DNA of 64,000 nt, from NCBI GenBank assembly GCA_910577255.1, contig CAJTMH010000001.1:186001-250000 (forward strand), given 5' to 3'. Both the position numbers and the translations under genes were made by a program. This document shows, piece after piece, positions 50,623 through 59,817 of this stretch. Below the pieces are notes generated by a model, which did no database searches, was not told the origin of the DNA, and worked only from the letters and a program-made list of their open reading frames with translations. This stretch comes from an uncultured Duncaniella sp. (GTDB lineage: Bacteria; Bacteroidota; Bacteroidia; Bacteroidales; Muribaculaceae). Within the stretch, counting starts at the first letter, position 1; each line of letters opens with the position of its first letter.

Positions 50623-53487
50623 TTAGTTATTCTCCAGGATATGTTCCAATGTCATCGGATCTACAAGTACCTGTCGGGGCTTACCTCCTTGCGAGGGGCC
50701 GACAATGCCGGCGGCTTCCATCTGGTCCATGATCTTACCTGCGCGGTTATAGCCGATAGAGTATCTTCGTTGTAACGACGAAGTTGAAGCCGTGTCGGTG
50801 GAGACAACCAGTCGGGCTGCTTCATCAAAGAGCGGGTCACGGTCTCCTAAACTTGCAAGGCTTCCGCCATCAGTGGTCTCAGGTATATATTCGGGTAATT
50901 CGTAAGCGTGTGGATAGCCTACTTGGCAGTCGATGGCGTCGCAGATGGCTTTGACTTCGGGAGTGTCGATGAACGCACACTGCACTCGGTCAATTTTGCC
51001 ATTGTTAGAGAAGAGCATGTCACCTCTGCCTATCAGCTGGTTAGCACCGGGACGGTCAATGATGGTTCGGGAGTCAACCATCTGGAACACTCGGAATGCC
51101 ACACGACCTGGGAAGTTGGCTTTAATGACACCGGTTATCACATTGGTCGACGGACGCTGGGTGGCAAGAATCATGTGTATGCCTACTGCTCGGGCCTTTT
51201 GGGCAATTCGTGCTATCGGGGTCTCGACTTCCTTGCCGGCAGTCATTATGAGGTCGGCAAACTCGTCAACTATAACCACTATGTAGGGGAGATAACGGTG
51301 TCCCTTTTCAGGATTAAGGTGGCGGTGTACGAAGCGGTCGTTATACTCCTTTATATTACGCATAGAGGCGTCTTTGAGCAGCGCATAGCGGTTGTCCATC
51401 TCCACGCAAAGCGAGTTGAGCGTGGCCACCACTTTTGAAGGGTCGGTGATGATGGCATCTTCTTCGTCGGGTAGCTTGGCCAGGTAGTGGCGTTCGAGCT
51501 TCGCATAAAGGCTGAATTCCACCATCTTCGGGTCGATAAGCACAAACTTCAGTTCGGCGGGGTGCTTTTTGTAGAGCAGAGAGGCGATAATGGCGTTGAG
51601 CCCCACTGATTTACCCATACCGGTCGCACCGGCAACCAACAGGTGGGGCATCTTGCAGAGGTCAGCCATGAAAACATCGTTGGAGATGGTGCAGCCCATG
51701 GCCATGGGAAGGTCCATAGAGCTGTTGGCATATTGCTCTGATTCTATTATGGACCGCATCGACACGGTCTGAGGATCCTTGTTTGGAACTTCTATGCCTA
51801 TGGTGCCTTTGCCAGGGATAGGTGCTATGATGCGTATGCCAAGAGCTGCGAGGCTGAGGGCGATGTCATCTTCAAGACGCTTGATTTTGGCTATGCGGAC
51901 ACCTTCGGCCGGCACTATTTCATATAGAGTGACAGTCGGTCCCACAGTCGCTTTTATCTGTGAGATGGGAATGCCGTAATCATTCAATGTCTTAGTGATG
52001 CGGGCTTTGTTTTCTTCCATCTCTTCCGAGTCAACGCTTTGTCCGTTGTGCTCTACTGCACGAAGCAGGTCAATTGACGGAAATTTGAAATGCGACAACT
52101 CGGCTGTAGGGTCGTAAAGATCTCCTGGTTCATTTATAGCGGCTGTCGGGGTGTCTCTGAACAGAGGTTGCTCCTCGTCTTCCTCTGTCTCGATAGTGTC
52201 AAGCGCCTCATCTTGACCGTCATCTTCCTGGTTGCCGAAAAGAGGTGAATACTCTTCTTCATCGGGCTCCTCCTCGGTTCCGATTTCTTCACGCTCACAT
52301 TCCATGTTGTCCGCCAGGGTGTTGTCAAAGAGGGGCATTTCGGTCGTGGGTATCTCGTCATCAACCACGGATATTTCATCCGGTTCGTTTTCCTCCGTTT
52401 CCTGTATCTCAGTCGGGGTCGCCTTGATGGGTGGAGCGGCAGGGGTGAAGAGTTGACTTGCGGAAGGTTTGCTCTCCTGCCGGGGTTGTGTGGTGGCGTC
52501 CGCTACGGCTGACTGGCTCTCTTGTGCCCTTATCTGAGCTTCATGTTCGCGCGCTTTGGCCTCCTCTTCACGCATTTTGATTTCACGTGCGGCCTCTTCC
52601 TCGGCTTCCATTCTGAGACGCTCAGCCTTTCGCCGGGCCTGATGCTCACGGAATTGGCTGTATTTACCACCGAATATCATGAATATTCTCTTGAGTTCAG
52701 TGAGATAGAGGAATATTACCATGCCGGCCATTATTATGCTCACTCCAAGCGCACCCCAAATCCCTGTGAAGGTGATGAGACGTTCATTCAGCAGATGGCC
52801 ATGTCGTCCGCCCCAGTAGACCGGGGACGCAAGTTCATAGGTGGCAAGGCCGCACACAATAGAGAGGGCTATCGCTGTCAGCAGGCATCGCATTGTCAGC
52901 GACCAGAAGCCGGGACGATAGACTTTCAGCATGCCAAGTCCGCAAGCTGCGAGGTAATATATGAGGATGAAAGATCCAACGCCAAGCCAATCATACAGGA
53001 TGGTGTGTGCGAGCCATGCTCCGAACGGTCCCCCGGCATTGCCGATGAGTTCAGGGTCAAGGTCGTCGTTGAGCACGGCACTTTGGTCGCTTCCGATATT
53101 GGCGAAGTATGATATTGATACCAGAAGAGTATATGCTGCGAAAATAACGAATACGAGGCCGAGGAAGCGCACTGTGCGTGAATCGGTGACTACTTTCAGC
53201 GCTCTTGCGAACCCAGAGGTAGCCGATGGGTTGACTTTTGGCTTTGCTTTCGGTATATCATCGACTGTGGTCGTTGCCGTTCCTGCGGATGCTGTCGCCG
53301 CATTCCCGGTGGTGACATTGCCGGATGCTTCGTCGTCAAACCGAGTGGCCATCGTGGGACGGTCACTGGGTTGAGAGGTGTAGCGCTGCTCCTGACGGTT
53401 ATTTTTGCCGTTGAGGATTGCCTCCGCATCATAGGACGTGGAGTCGGTGTATGATGTCTCGTCGATAGGTGAGTAAGAAGTTGGCAT
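50623..53487 (-). CDS. ftsK: DNA translocase FtsK/SpoIIIE
   Basis: A hexameric DNA pump at the division septum that moves chromosome termini and activates XerCD. Its 954 residues make three parts. The N-terminal part has an extra hydrophilic stretch (about 1-110) and about four membrane segments (to about 265). The linker (about 280-480) begins with an E/A/R-rich coiled coil (RRKAERLRMEAEEEA) and becomes very acidic (EEEPDEEEY, TEEDEEQ). The motor has Walker A VAGATGMGKSVG (Lys626), Walker B IVVIVDEFADL, QRPSTNVITGVIKANFPGR, and a C-terminal gamma winged helix (LQRRYSIGYNRAGKIMDQME). LolA follows. Confidence 0.97.
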   Translation of the reverse strand: MPTSYSPIDETSYTDSTSYDAEAILNGKNNRQEQRYTSQPSDRPTMATRFDDEASGNVTTGNAATASAGTATTTVDDIPKAKPKVNPSATSGFARALKVVTDSRTVRFLGLVFVIFAAYTLLVSISYFANIGSDQSAVLNDDLDPELIGNAGGPFGAWLAHTILYDWLGVGSFILIYYLAACGLGMLKVYRPGFWSLTMRCLLTAIALSIVCGLATYELASPVYWGGRHGHLLNERLITFTGIWGALGVSIIMAGMVIFLYLTELKRIFMIFGGKYSQFREHQARRKAERLRMEAEEEAAREIKMREEEAKAREHEAQIRAQESQSAVADATTQPRQESKPSASQLFTPAAPPIKATPTEIQETEENEPDEISVVDDEIPTTEMPLFDNTLADNMECEREEIGTEEEPDEEEYSPLFGNQEDDGQDEALDTIETEEDEEQPLFRDTPTAAINEPGDLYDPTAELSHFKFPSIDLLRAVEHNGQSVDSEEMEENKARITKTLNDYGIPISQIKATVGPTVTLYEIVPAEGVRIAKIKRLEDDIALSLAALGIRIIAPIPGKGTIGIEVPNKDPQTVSMRSIIESEQYANSSMDLPMAMGCTISNDVFMADLCKMPHLLVAGATGMGKSVGLNAIIASLLYKKHPAELKFVLIDPKMVEFSLYAKLERHYLAKLPDEEDAIITDPSKVVATLNSLCVEMDNRYALLKDASMRNIKEYNDRFVHRHLNPEKGHRYLPYIVVIVDEFADLIMTAGKEVETPIARIAQKARAVGIHMILATQRPSTNVITGVIKANFPGRVAFRVFQMVDSRTIIDRPGANQLIGRGDMLFSNNGKIDRVQCAFIDTPEVKAICDAIDCQVGYPHAYELPEYIPETTDGGSLASLGDRDPLFDEAARLVVSTDTASTSSLQRRYSIGYNRAGKIMDQMEAAGIVGPSQGGKPRQVLVDPMTLEHILENN

Positions 53488-53693
53488 TATTGGTGTGGTT
53501 GGTGTGTGCAGTAAAGTTCTTGACTGTGCTATAATGTTGTTTTTGCTATTACGAATGAATGCAATTTGAATAGCAAAATTACGAATTTTATTTTACAAAA
53601 TCAATCAGTAGCCTTAGATTATTTGCATGAACCAACAGTTAATTAACGGTGTTTAATTAGTGTAATTGAAAAGAATTATAAAATCAGAATAAT

Positions 53694-54197
53694 ATGAAAA
53701 AAATTGGTATATTTTACGGTTCAACTACCGGCACGACCATGGAAGTGGCTGAGGAGATCGCAAATCAGCTCGGAGTTAATCCTGAAGATGTTCATGATGT
53801 GGCATCAACAGCGCCTTCGGCAGTTGGTGATTACGATGTCCTTATCCTTGGTGCCAGCACGTGGGGCAGTGGTGATCTGCAGGAGGATATGGCCACATTC
53901 CTTGATGGAGTGCAGGCCCTCGACTTGCGTGGCAAGGAGGTAGCGGTGTTTGGTTGTGGCGATGAGTCGATGAGTGACACGTTCTGCGATTCAGTCGGTG
54001 AGATTTATCATCGTCTGCATGACACGCATCCTGATTTCATCGGTCCGTTTAACAATAAAGGCTATGACTATGAGCACTCTGGCAGCGATGTGGAGGGCGT
54101 GATAGTAGGTCTGTGCATCGATAATACTAATCATCCCGATGAGACCAAGGCGCGAGTTAAAGCCTGGTGTGATGAGCTTAAGAAAGAAATATGTTAG
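53694..54197 (+). CDS. fldA: Flavodoxin
   Basis: A 167-residue long-chain flavodoxin carrying FMN. The phosphate-binding loop is FYGSTTGTTMEVAEEIA (about 8-24). The 50s loop is LGASTWGSGDLQEDM, with Trp stacking the flavin, and the 90s loop includes VAVFGCGDESMSDTFCD. It can accept electrons from pyruvate:ferredoxin oxidoreductase (nifJ is in this window, over 45 kb away). It is monocistronic and shares an AT-rich divergent region with ftsK. Confidence 0.97.
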   Translation: MKKIGIFYGSTTGTTMEVAEEIANQLGVNPEDVHDVASTAPSAVGDYDVLILGASTWGSGDLQEDMATFLDGVQALDLRGKEVAVFGCGDESMSDTFCDSVGEIYHRLHDTHPDFIGPFNNKGYDYEHSGSDVEGVIVGLCIDNTNHPDETKARVKAWCDELKKEIC

Positions 54198-54212
54198 AAA
54201 ATGTGAAAATGT

Positions 54213-54244
54213 TTTGCCGATGTGAAAAATTATTCTTAAATTTG
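54213..54244 (+). promoter_or_regulatory. rpmH promoter
   Basis: TTTG (54213-54216), 20 nt, TAAATTTG (54237-54244), then a 42-nt leader to the rpmH ATG. It matches the phylum consensus closely. Confidence 0.8.
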
Positions 54245-54286
54245 CACCTCAAATTGTGGAATATTAAAAAATAAAAATATACGGCA

Positions 54287-54442
54287 ATGAAAAGAACATT
54301 TCAACCTTCTAACAGAAAGAGAGTTAACAAGCATGGTTTCCGCGCTCGTATGGCTACCCCCGACGGACGCAAGGTACTCGCACGTCGTCGCGCTAAAGGT
54401 CGTGCACGTCTGACAGTATCTGATTCTATCGCTGGAAAGTAA
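54287..54442 (+). CDS. rpmH: Large ribosomal subunit protein bL34
   Basis: A 51-residue, very basic ribosomal protein found by reading the frame directly: MKRTFQPSNRKRVNKHGFRA, then RMATPDGRKVLARRRAKGRA and a short SDSIAGK tail. This is the complete bL34 pattern (KRTFQPSxxKRxxxHGFRxRM). It lacks the usual rnpA/dnaA neighbours, as is common in Bacteroidetes, and has its own promoter and terminator. Confidence 0.98.
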   Translation: MKRTFQPSNRKRVNKHGFRARMATPDGRKVLARRRAKGRARLTVSDSIAGK

Positions 54443-54469
54443 TCCTCTCCTAAGTAATCAGAACTTACA

Positions 54470-54514
54470 AAATCAGGGCTCATTGGCTTATGCCGTTTGA
54501 GCCCTGATTTGTGC
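54470..54514 (+). terminator. Terminator of rpmH
   Basis: A 13-bp stem (54470-54482 with 54498-54510) with a 15-nt loop ends in GATTT and lies 27 nt after the stop. Confidence 0.75.
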
Positions 54515-54552
54515 TGTCCGTGTTAAACTTCATCCGAATTACATATAAGATA

Positions 54553-54592
54553 ACGGCCACCTCATGATGTCGCATGAGGTGGCCGTAAAATA
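54553..54592 (-). terminator. Terminator of the 54613-55218 gene
   Basis: A perfect 14-bp GC-rich stem (54553-54566 with 54573-54586) with a 6-nt loop. On the - strand it is 26 nt beyond the stop and continues TATCTTATATG. Confidence 0.8.
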
Positions 54593-54612
54593 TTTTAAGC
54601 TATGAATTTGGC

Positions 54613-55218
54613 TTAGAACAGATAAGCAAGTGAGATGGTCCAATAGCGGTTTTTGCCTTCGATGCCGGCTGCTTCCGCGCTATTGAACATGTTGACTGCT
54701 TTGGTGAGGCCGAGGCCATAACGGGCATTTACGTCAAGATGGCTGAAAAGCTGTACGCCGAAGCCGAAATTGACAGCCCAGTCAACCGATTTGTTTTTGT
54801 AGGCATTCTCGATGTGCTGACGGCTTGTGAGGAACGAAACGCTGGGACCTACGGCAAGGTAGGGGACAAGCAGCTTGCTCACAACCGGAAGAGAGAATTT
54901 GTATTTGAGGTTAAGGGGAATCTCGATATAGTCACGGTTGTCCTTGGTGAGATTGTTCTCGGTGAGGAATTTTGTGTTACGGCGGACGTACATGGCTGAA
55001 AGATCGAATCCGAGTCCGATGACAGGCACTGTGAATTCAGTCATGACACCGGCAGTCCATCCTGTCTGGTTGTCTGCGTCGATCACGCTCTTGTCAAAGT
55101 GCATGCTGTTGACAGTGAGACCAACTTTCGGACCGAATTTAAACTGAGCCTGCGCAGGCATTGATGAGGCACCAACAATCAAAATTAATGCCATGAAAAT
55201 GACTTTGATAGCTTTCAT
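54613..55218 (-). CDS. Outer-membrane beta-barrel protein (porin family)
   Basis: A 201-residue exported protein with a signal peptide to about PAQAQ (residue 25). The mature part starts FKFGPKVGLTVNSMHFD and alternates aromatic strands: GLGFDLSAMYVRRNT, YIEIPLNLKYKF, LVPYLAVGPSVSFL, VNFGFGVQLFSHLDVNARYGLGL, ending YWTISLAYLF with terminal Phe. This matches the widespread Bacteroidetes porin-family barrel (outer membrane protein beta-barrel domain, PF13568). The ligand is unknown. It is monocistronic. Confidence 0.87.
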   Translation of the reverse strand: MKAIKVIFMALILIVGASSMPAQAQFKFGPKVGLTVNSMHFDKSVIDADNQTGWTAGVMTEFTVPVIGLGFDLSAMYVRRNTKFLTENNLTKDNRDYIEIPLNLKYKFSLPVVSKLLVPYLAVGPSVSFLTSRQHIENAYKNKSVDWAVNFGFGVQLFSHLDVNARYGLGLTKAVNMFNSAEAAGIEGKNRYWTISLAYLF

Positions 55219-55328
55219 AAGTTAAGTATGGAAATATGATTATTTTTGCAAAGTTAAACATTTATTCTTTAAAAACGGATGTTATTGCGGTAAATAATTT
55301 CGGCTTGTGTCCATATCGGTCGGTCATT

Positions 55329-56270
55329 CTACCAATAGTAAGAATTTTTCCTTGCTGATACGACTTTTCCATCCTGCACACCAATTACATATCCCTCCGG
55401 ATACCGCCATATTTCAGCAGATTTGCCGTTGAAAGTGGCAGTCTCCTTTCTTATGGGTTCTCCGAACGCTTCGGTGAGCATCTCCTGCGACATTCCTTCC
55501 GTGACGTGCTGGAATGCAATTTTCTCGCCATAATCCTCCCCGTATTTTTCAATCAGGCTATCTCGGCGTTCCTTCCCTACGAATCCGGCTACTATGTGTC
55601 CATAAGGAATTCCTTGCAACCGTTGGCCTTTCCCATCATCAAGTATGAGGTATGCGCCATTCCCATGCAGCTCGACGCCCATGTCAACGGCTTTGTATTC
55701 CGCTTTTTCTTCGGTTTGCACAGTACCTCCATCTACGAGTCCTATCCGCTTGCCCAGTGCATAAAATGTTTTTCCGACATGAAGCTGTTTCATTTTCTCA
55801 TAATTTCCGAGACATATAAAATTGTAGGTGGTCATTAAACTCGGGATATAGTATACTTCATCGCCTGTCTGCTGTTCCTGCAATAAAAAGCAATATCGGG
55901 AATTGTGCTGACAGAAAACTTTGATCACCTGGAAATATTTTCCTACCACGGCATCAGGGGCAGTGTTGCCAGGACCTTCCTCCATGCGATGGTAGGTAGG
56001 GGCTTTGCCCAAAAGAGGATTCTCGGAGAAGAAAGCATCCGGATAGCCGTTGGTATCATTCTTCATCCCTTGAAAGAATAATGTCTGTCCGGGAAATTTT
56101 GGATAATTGTGATAGGACTGATGAAACGGAGCAAGGCTATCGTATGGTATGGCATTTTGTATAGTATATTCGACTATGCCGTCTCCGGGTGTCACTATAT
56201 TAAGTTGGGCGTGACCCTTTTGTATTGTCAAGGCTGCCAGCAGAACAATTAAGGAGGAGTATATTTTCAT
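55329..56270 (-). CDS. Secreted protein of unknown function
   Basis: A 313-residue protein from ATG 56270; an upstream GTG at 56279 is less likely. It has a signal peptide (KIYSSLIVLLAALTIQKGHA). The mature part has no recognised family. Two regions stand out: a segment binding no known motif with CQHNSRYCFLLQEQQTGDEVYYIPS, and a C-terminal stretch MSQEMLTEAFGEPIRKETATFNGKSAEIWRYPEGYVI that looks like the small SmpA/BamE-type beta-hairpin fold (GxPxx...W.Y). That C-terminal similarity is a weak inference. It may be a periplasmic or envelope protein. It lies alone between terminators. Confidence 0.7.
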   Translation of the reverse strand: MKIYSSLIVLLAALTIQKGHAQLNIVTPGDGIVEYTIQNAIPYDSLAPFHQSYHNYPKFPGQTLFFQGMKNDTNGYPDAFFSENPLLGKAPTYHRMEEGPGNTAPDAVVGKYFQVIKVFCQHNSRYCFLLQEQQTGDEVYYIPSLMTTYNFICLGNYEKMKQLHVGKTFYALGKRIGLVDGGTVQTEEKAEYKAVDMGVELHGNGAYLILDDGKGQRLQGIPYGHIVAGFVGKERRDSLIEKYGEDYGEKIAFQHVTEGMSQEMLTEAFGEPIRKETATFNGKSAEIWRYPEGYVIGVQDGKVVSARKNSYYW

Positions 56271-56380
56271 ATTATTCACACGCGAGGGTCAACAGGTCAT
56301 CGCGTCGCAGCAAAGTTAATTATAATATTTTGAATCATTAGCAATTACAGAGTATGATTTTATGGCGCTATATAAACTTA

Positions 56381-56413
56381 CACCCCTGATGCTGTATGGT
56401 CGCATCAGGGGTG
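56381..56413 (-). terminator. Terminator of the 56473-58365 gene
   Basis: A perfect 12-bp stem (56381-56392 with 56402-56413) with a 9-nt loop lies 60 nt beyond the carboxyltransferase stop. The - strand tail is TAAGTTTATA. Confidence 0.75.
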
Positions 56414-56472
56414 AGGTTTAGGGTTGTTCGAGTCTGTTACGAGTGTATTTTGAATAGACTAAGAATTCATGA

Positions 56473-58365
56473 TTAGTCCTGGAACTCGATGAGAGGGGCG
56501 TCGGTGCCGACAACTTCGTCGATTGACACGAGCACTCGTTTCACCACGGCGTCGCTTTCGGCCATCACGTCGTTCTCCATTTTCATCGCTTCGTACACCA
56601 GAAGAATGTCGCCTTTCTTGACGGCTTGTCCGTCCTTCACTGCGATTGAGACAATGCGCCCTCCCATAGGAGCAGAAAGCACTGGGCCGGTGATGGGTTC
56701 CACCTCTACCTTTACTTCCTCTTCCACTGGTTTCGGTTTTGCTGCCTCTTCCTTGGCAAACTCTTCAGAGCGACGTTTGCGGAGGAATCCGTTGGCTACC
56801 GATGGCAGAAGTTCCAGAAGGAGATATTCCTCATTGTTTGAAGCCAGTTTCTTTCCGCCGAGCTCAGGGAGTTCAGGGTTTTCCGGCTTTTTGTATTTAG
56901 TCACATCGTAGGGGGTCTCTACCGGGCTGCCTGTGATTTTCTCACGGAATGCTGGGTCGATGGGCACAGGTGTTTTGCCGTACTCACCTTTCACGAGTGA
57001 GATGAACTGGTTAGAGGTGTTGGAGTAGTCGGGCTTGCCATTCTTGCGGTCAAGGGCCACAAGTACGGCCTGGCTGCCCACAATCTGGCTTGTAGGGGTC
57101 ACCAACGGAATCAGACCGGCATCGCGGCGCACCATCGGGATGAGGCGCATGGCATCCTCCAGAAGGTCTTCGCTCTTCAGCTGCTTGAGCTGTGCAACCA
57201 TGTTGGAGTACATACCGCCCGGAACCTCGGCATTCTTGACAAGTTCGTTGGGCTTGGGGAAGTTGAAGTAAGCCTCGATCTTATGGCAGGCGTCAAGGAG
57301 GGCGGCCTCGTCATGGGCTTTTGCAAATTCGATGGCACTGTCAAAGAGTGCGAGTATGTCGGCCGGGAGCTGATCTTTGAGCGGATCAAACTCGATAGGC
57401 ATGTGGTCGCGGTTGAGGTCGAAGTCTGCCAAAGCCTTGCGGGCGTTGTAGAGTTCCTTGCGGATGCGGCCCACAGCTTCCATGTTGACTTCAAGTTCCA
57501 CACCCATACGTGTGCAGAAGATGTAGATGAGCTCTATGGCAGGAGCTGCCGAACCTCCTCCAAACCACCAGATGTTGGTGTCGAGGATGTCTACTCCGTT
57601 GATGATTGCCATGAGCGCGGATGCAAGGCCATACCCGGGAGTACAGTGTGTGTGGAAATCCACCGGCACCTTGAGCTCGCGTTTGAAGGCTGAGATGATA
57701 GATGCCGCACGGAGAGGATTTACCAATCCGGCCATGTCTTTAAGGGTGATGATTTTGGCTCCAAGGCTCTCCATGGCTTTTGCCTTCTCGACAAAGTATT
57801 CATCGGTGAATATCTTTTCGGGCTCGGCCGGGCGGTTGAAGATTGATTTGAGTTTGCCAAAGAATCCACCTTCCTGTTTGGGCGCTTCGGGTTTTGGGTC
57901 GACAGTGTAGCACACCGCACCGTCGGCTATACCACCGAGCTGATTGATGAGGCGGATTGATTCCTTCACGTTATCGATGTCGTTGAGCGCGTCAAATATA
58001 CGCATCACGTTGAGGCCGTTGTTGATGGCCTCTTTGTAAAATCCTTCAAGTACCGTGTCGGGGTAAGGAACATAGCCGAAGAGGTTGCGTCCACGCGAAA
58101 GGGCAGAAAGCAGTGAGATGGGGTGCTCGCTCTTTGAGTCCATGGCTTTTGAGATGGTGCGCAGGCGGTTCCAGGGCGATTCGTCAAGGTAACGCATCAC
58201 TGAATCGGGTACGGCGCCACCCCATACTTCCATGATGTAGAAGTGGGCATCTTCATAGTAGGGGAGCAGCTTGTCGATAGTTGCCTGATTCATACGGGTG
58301 GCAAAAAGTGATTGCTGCCCGTCACGCAATGTCAAATCGCGTATTTTTAGTTTAGGTCTTGTCAT
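56473..58365 (-). CDS. Carboxyltransferase with biotin carrier (oxaloacetate decarboxylase alpha / pyruvate carboxylase B type)
   Basis: A 630-residue protein. The N-terminal HMGL-like TIM barrel (about 5-300) carries the metal and substrate motifs LTLRDGQQSLFATRM, GAVPDSVMRYL and VDFHTHCTPGYGLASALM. A conserved carboxylase middle domain (PYC/OADA, about 320-500) includes PGGMYSNMVAQL. The C-terminal biotinyl domain has biotin-Lys595 in YEAMKMEND, after a Pro/Glu/Val-rich linker (PVEEEVKVEVEP). It transfers CO2 between biotin and pyruvate or oxaloacetate. No biotin carboxylase (accC/pycA) or sodium-pump subunits (oadB/oadG) are nearby, so direction cannot be decided; hence no symbol. It follows the MBL gene after 85 nt. 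Confidence 0.9.
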   Translation of the reverse strand: MTRPKLKIRDLTLRDGQQSLFATRMNQATIDKLLPYYEDAHFYIMEVWGGAVPDSVMRYLDESPWNRLRTISKAMDSKSEHPISLLSALSRGRNLFGYVPYPDTVLEGFYKEAINNGLNVMRIFDALNDIDNVKESIRLINQLGGIADGAVCYTVDPKPEAPKQEGGFFGKLKSIFNRPAEPEKIFTDEYFVEKAKAMESLGAKIITLKDMAGLVNPLRAASIISAFKRELKVPVDFHTHCTPGYGLASALMAIINGVDILDTNIWWFGGGSAAPAIELIYIFCTRMGVELEVNMEAVGRIRKELYNARKALADFDLNRDHMPIEFDPLKDQLPADILALFDSAIEFAKAHDEAALLDACHKIEAYFNFPKPNELVKNAEVPGGMYSNMVAQLKQLKSEDLLEDAMRLIPMVRRDAGLIPLVTPTSQIVGSQAVLVALDRKNGKPDYSNTSNQFISLVKGEYGKTPVPIDPAFREKITGSPVETPYDVTKYKKPENPELPELGGKKLASNNEEYLLLELLPSVANGFLRKRRSEEFAKEEAAKPKPVEEEVKVEVEPITGPVLSAPMGGRIVSIAVKDGQAVKKGDILLVYEAMKMENDVMAESDAVVKRVLVSIDEVVGTDAPLIEFQD

Positions 58366-58450
58366 GTTAAACAGATTTACTAAATTTCATGCAAATTTAC
58401 GTAAATATCCTGTAATTAAAGAAATTTTTCTTTAATTTTTTTAGATTATT

Positions 58451-59089
58451 TTAAAAATAGGGGTTATGCTGTTTCTCATATCCGATTGTGGTCTCACCGC
58501 CGTGGCCGGGAAGTACCACTGTGTCATCTGGCAGGGTAAACAGGCGCCTCCTGATTGAGTCGAGCAGGGTGGCATGGTTGCCTCGAGGTAGATCGGTTCG
58601 TCCTATTGAGCCTTGGAAAAGTGCGTCACCTGTAATTACGAATGATGATTCGGGGCAATATAGTGCTATGCTGCCGGGGGAGTGGCCGGGCACTGAGATG
58701 ACCTCGATTTTCTCTTCTCCGAGGTGCAGTGTGTCACCGTCATGTAATTCCACGTCGAGGCCAGCGTTGGAGAGGGTGAGTGGAAGGTGAAATCTCTCGG
58801 CCTGGGATGTGAGCGTGCGGCCAAGAAAGTCATCTTCAGGATGGGCCTTGATTTCAAGACCGTATTTCTCTTTAATATATGTATTGCCGAATATATGGTC
58901 AAGATGCATGTGGGTGTTGATGAGCTGCGTAGGCTTCAATGAGTTGCGCGTCAAGAAACTGTCGATGGCCTCGCGTTCTCGGTCATCAATCATTCCGGGG
59001 TCCACTATAGCGGCCTCCTTGCTTTCGGGATCCCACATTATATATGTGTTGATGCCGAACATGTTGAACACGAATCTGCTTACTTTCAT
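58451..59089 (-). CDS. MBL-fold metallo-hydrolase (glyoxalase II-like)
   Basis: A 212-residue metallo-beta-lactamase-fold enzyme. The zinc motif is His60-x-His62-x-Asp64-His65 in NTHMHLDHIFGN. A later His in SVPGHSPGSIALY and Asp in ITGDALFQGSIGRTDLPRG complete the site, and LPGHGGETTIGYEK ends the fold. The pattern fits glyoxalase II-like thioesterases of unknown substrate. It overlaps the end of rsmG by 4 nt (59086-59089). Confidence 0.9.
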   Translation of the reverse strand: MKVSRFVFNMFGINTYIMWDPESKEAAIVDPGMIDDREREAIDSFLTRNSLKPTQLINTHMHLDHIFGNTYIKEKYGLEIKAHPEDDFLGRTLTSQAERFHLPLTLSNAGLDVELHDGDTLHLGEEKIEVISVPGHSPGSIALYCPESSFVITGDALFQGSIGRTDLPRGNHATLLDSIRRRLFTLPDDTVVLPGHGGETTIGYEKQHNPYF

Positions 59090-59706
59090 AGTTCTACATA
59101 GATTAAGTCCTTGGTTGTGAAATATTCCTCGCTGAAATAGTCGCTGAGAGGCACATCGATTATCGGCCGTTTCACTCTTCCGAGTTCGGCTTTCAGGTCG
59201 CCGCCTTTCAGGCAGATGAGTCCGTTGGGAAATCCGTTTTTGCTGTCAGGTGAGATGTTCTTTTTTATGAGACGCAGGAGTTCGTCGAGCTGCATCACGG
59301 CGCGCGATATGACGAAGTCAACCTTGAGTTTGCATTCGGCTATGTCGCCATGTTGGAATGTCACGTTCTTTAGCCCTATCTCCTCAGCCACAGATGAGGC
59401 AACTTTGATTTTCTTGCCGATACGGTCAATGAGATGGAAGCGGCACTCAGGCCACATGATGGCAAGCGGAATGCCTGGGAAACCTCCGCCGGTGCCGAGA
59501 TCAATGAACGTTGTGCCCGGCTTGGGAGTTATGAATTTTGCTATGGCAAGAGAGTGTAGGATATGATGTACGTAAAGATTATCAATGTCTTTACGTGAAA
59601 TGACATTGATTTTGTCATTCCATTCCGGATAGAGGGTGCCGAGCTTGTTGAAGCAGTCGATCTGCCACTCAGTCAGCTGTGGGAAATATTTAATGAGTTC
59701 TTCCAT
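59086..59706 (-). CDS. rsmG: 16S rRNA m7G527 methyltransferase
   Basis: Methylates G527 of 16S rRNA with SAM. It has 206 residues. The start matches the family (LTEWQIDCFNKLGTLYPEWN, then INVISRKD and LYVHHILHSLAI). The SAM motif is TFIDLGTGGGFPGIPLAIMWPE (about 90-111), followed by IDRIGKKIKVASSVAEEIGL and a DFVISRAVMQLDELL segment. It is coupled by overlap with the MBL gene. Confidence 0.96.
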   Translation of the reverse strand: MEELIKYFPQLTEWQIDCFNKLGTLYPEWNDKINVISRKDIDNLYVHHILHSLAIAKFITPKPGTTFIDLGTGGGFPGIPLAIMWPECRFHLIDRIGKKIKVASSVAEEIGLKNVTFQHGDIAECKLKVDFVISRAVMQLDELLRLIKKNISPDSKNGFPNGLICLKGGDLKAELGRVKRPIIDVPLSDYFSEEYFTTKDLIYVEL

Positions 59707-59791
59707 CTTCGTGTTAACAACTTTAGGAGGTCGTGCGTTGTAAATATATTAAGAGATTTGCAAAATTAACCCATATTTGTGATATTTTGGT

Positions 59792-59799
59792 TAAATTTG
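59792..59799 (+). promoter_or_regulatory. -7 box of the CvfB-like gene
   Basis: TAAATTTG fits TAnnTTTG, 18 nt before ATG 59818. No -33 element at proper spacing is evident. Confidence 0.4.
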
Positions 59800-59817
59800 C
59801 GAGTAAATTAACAATAT

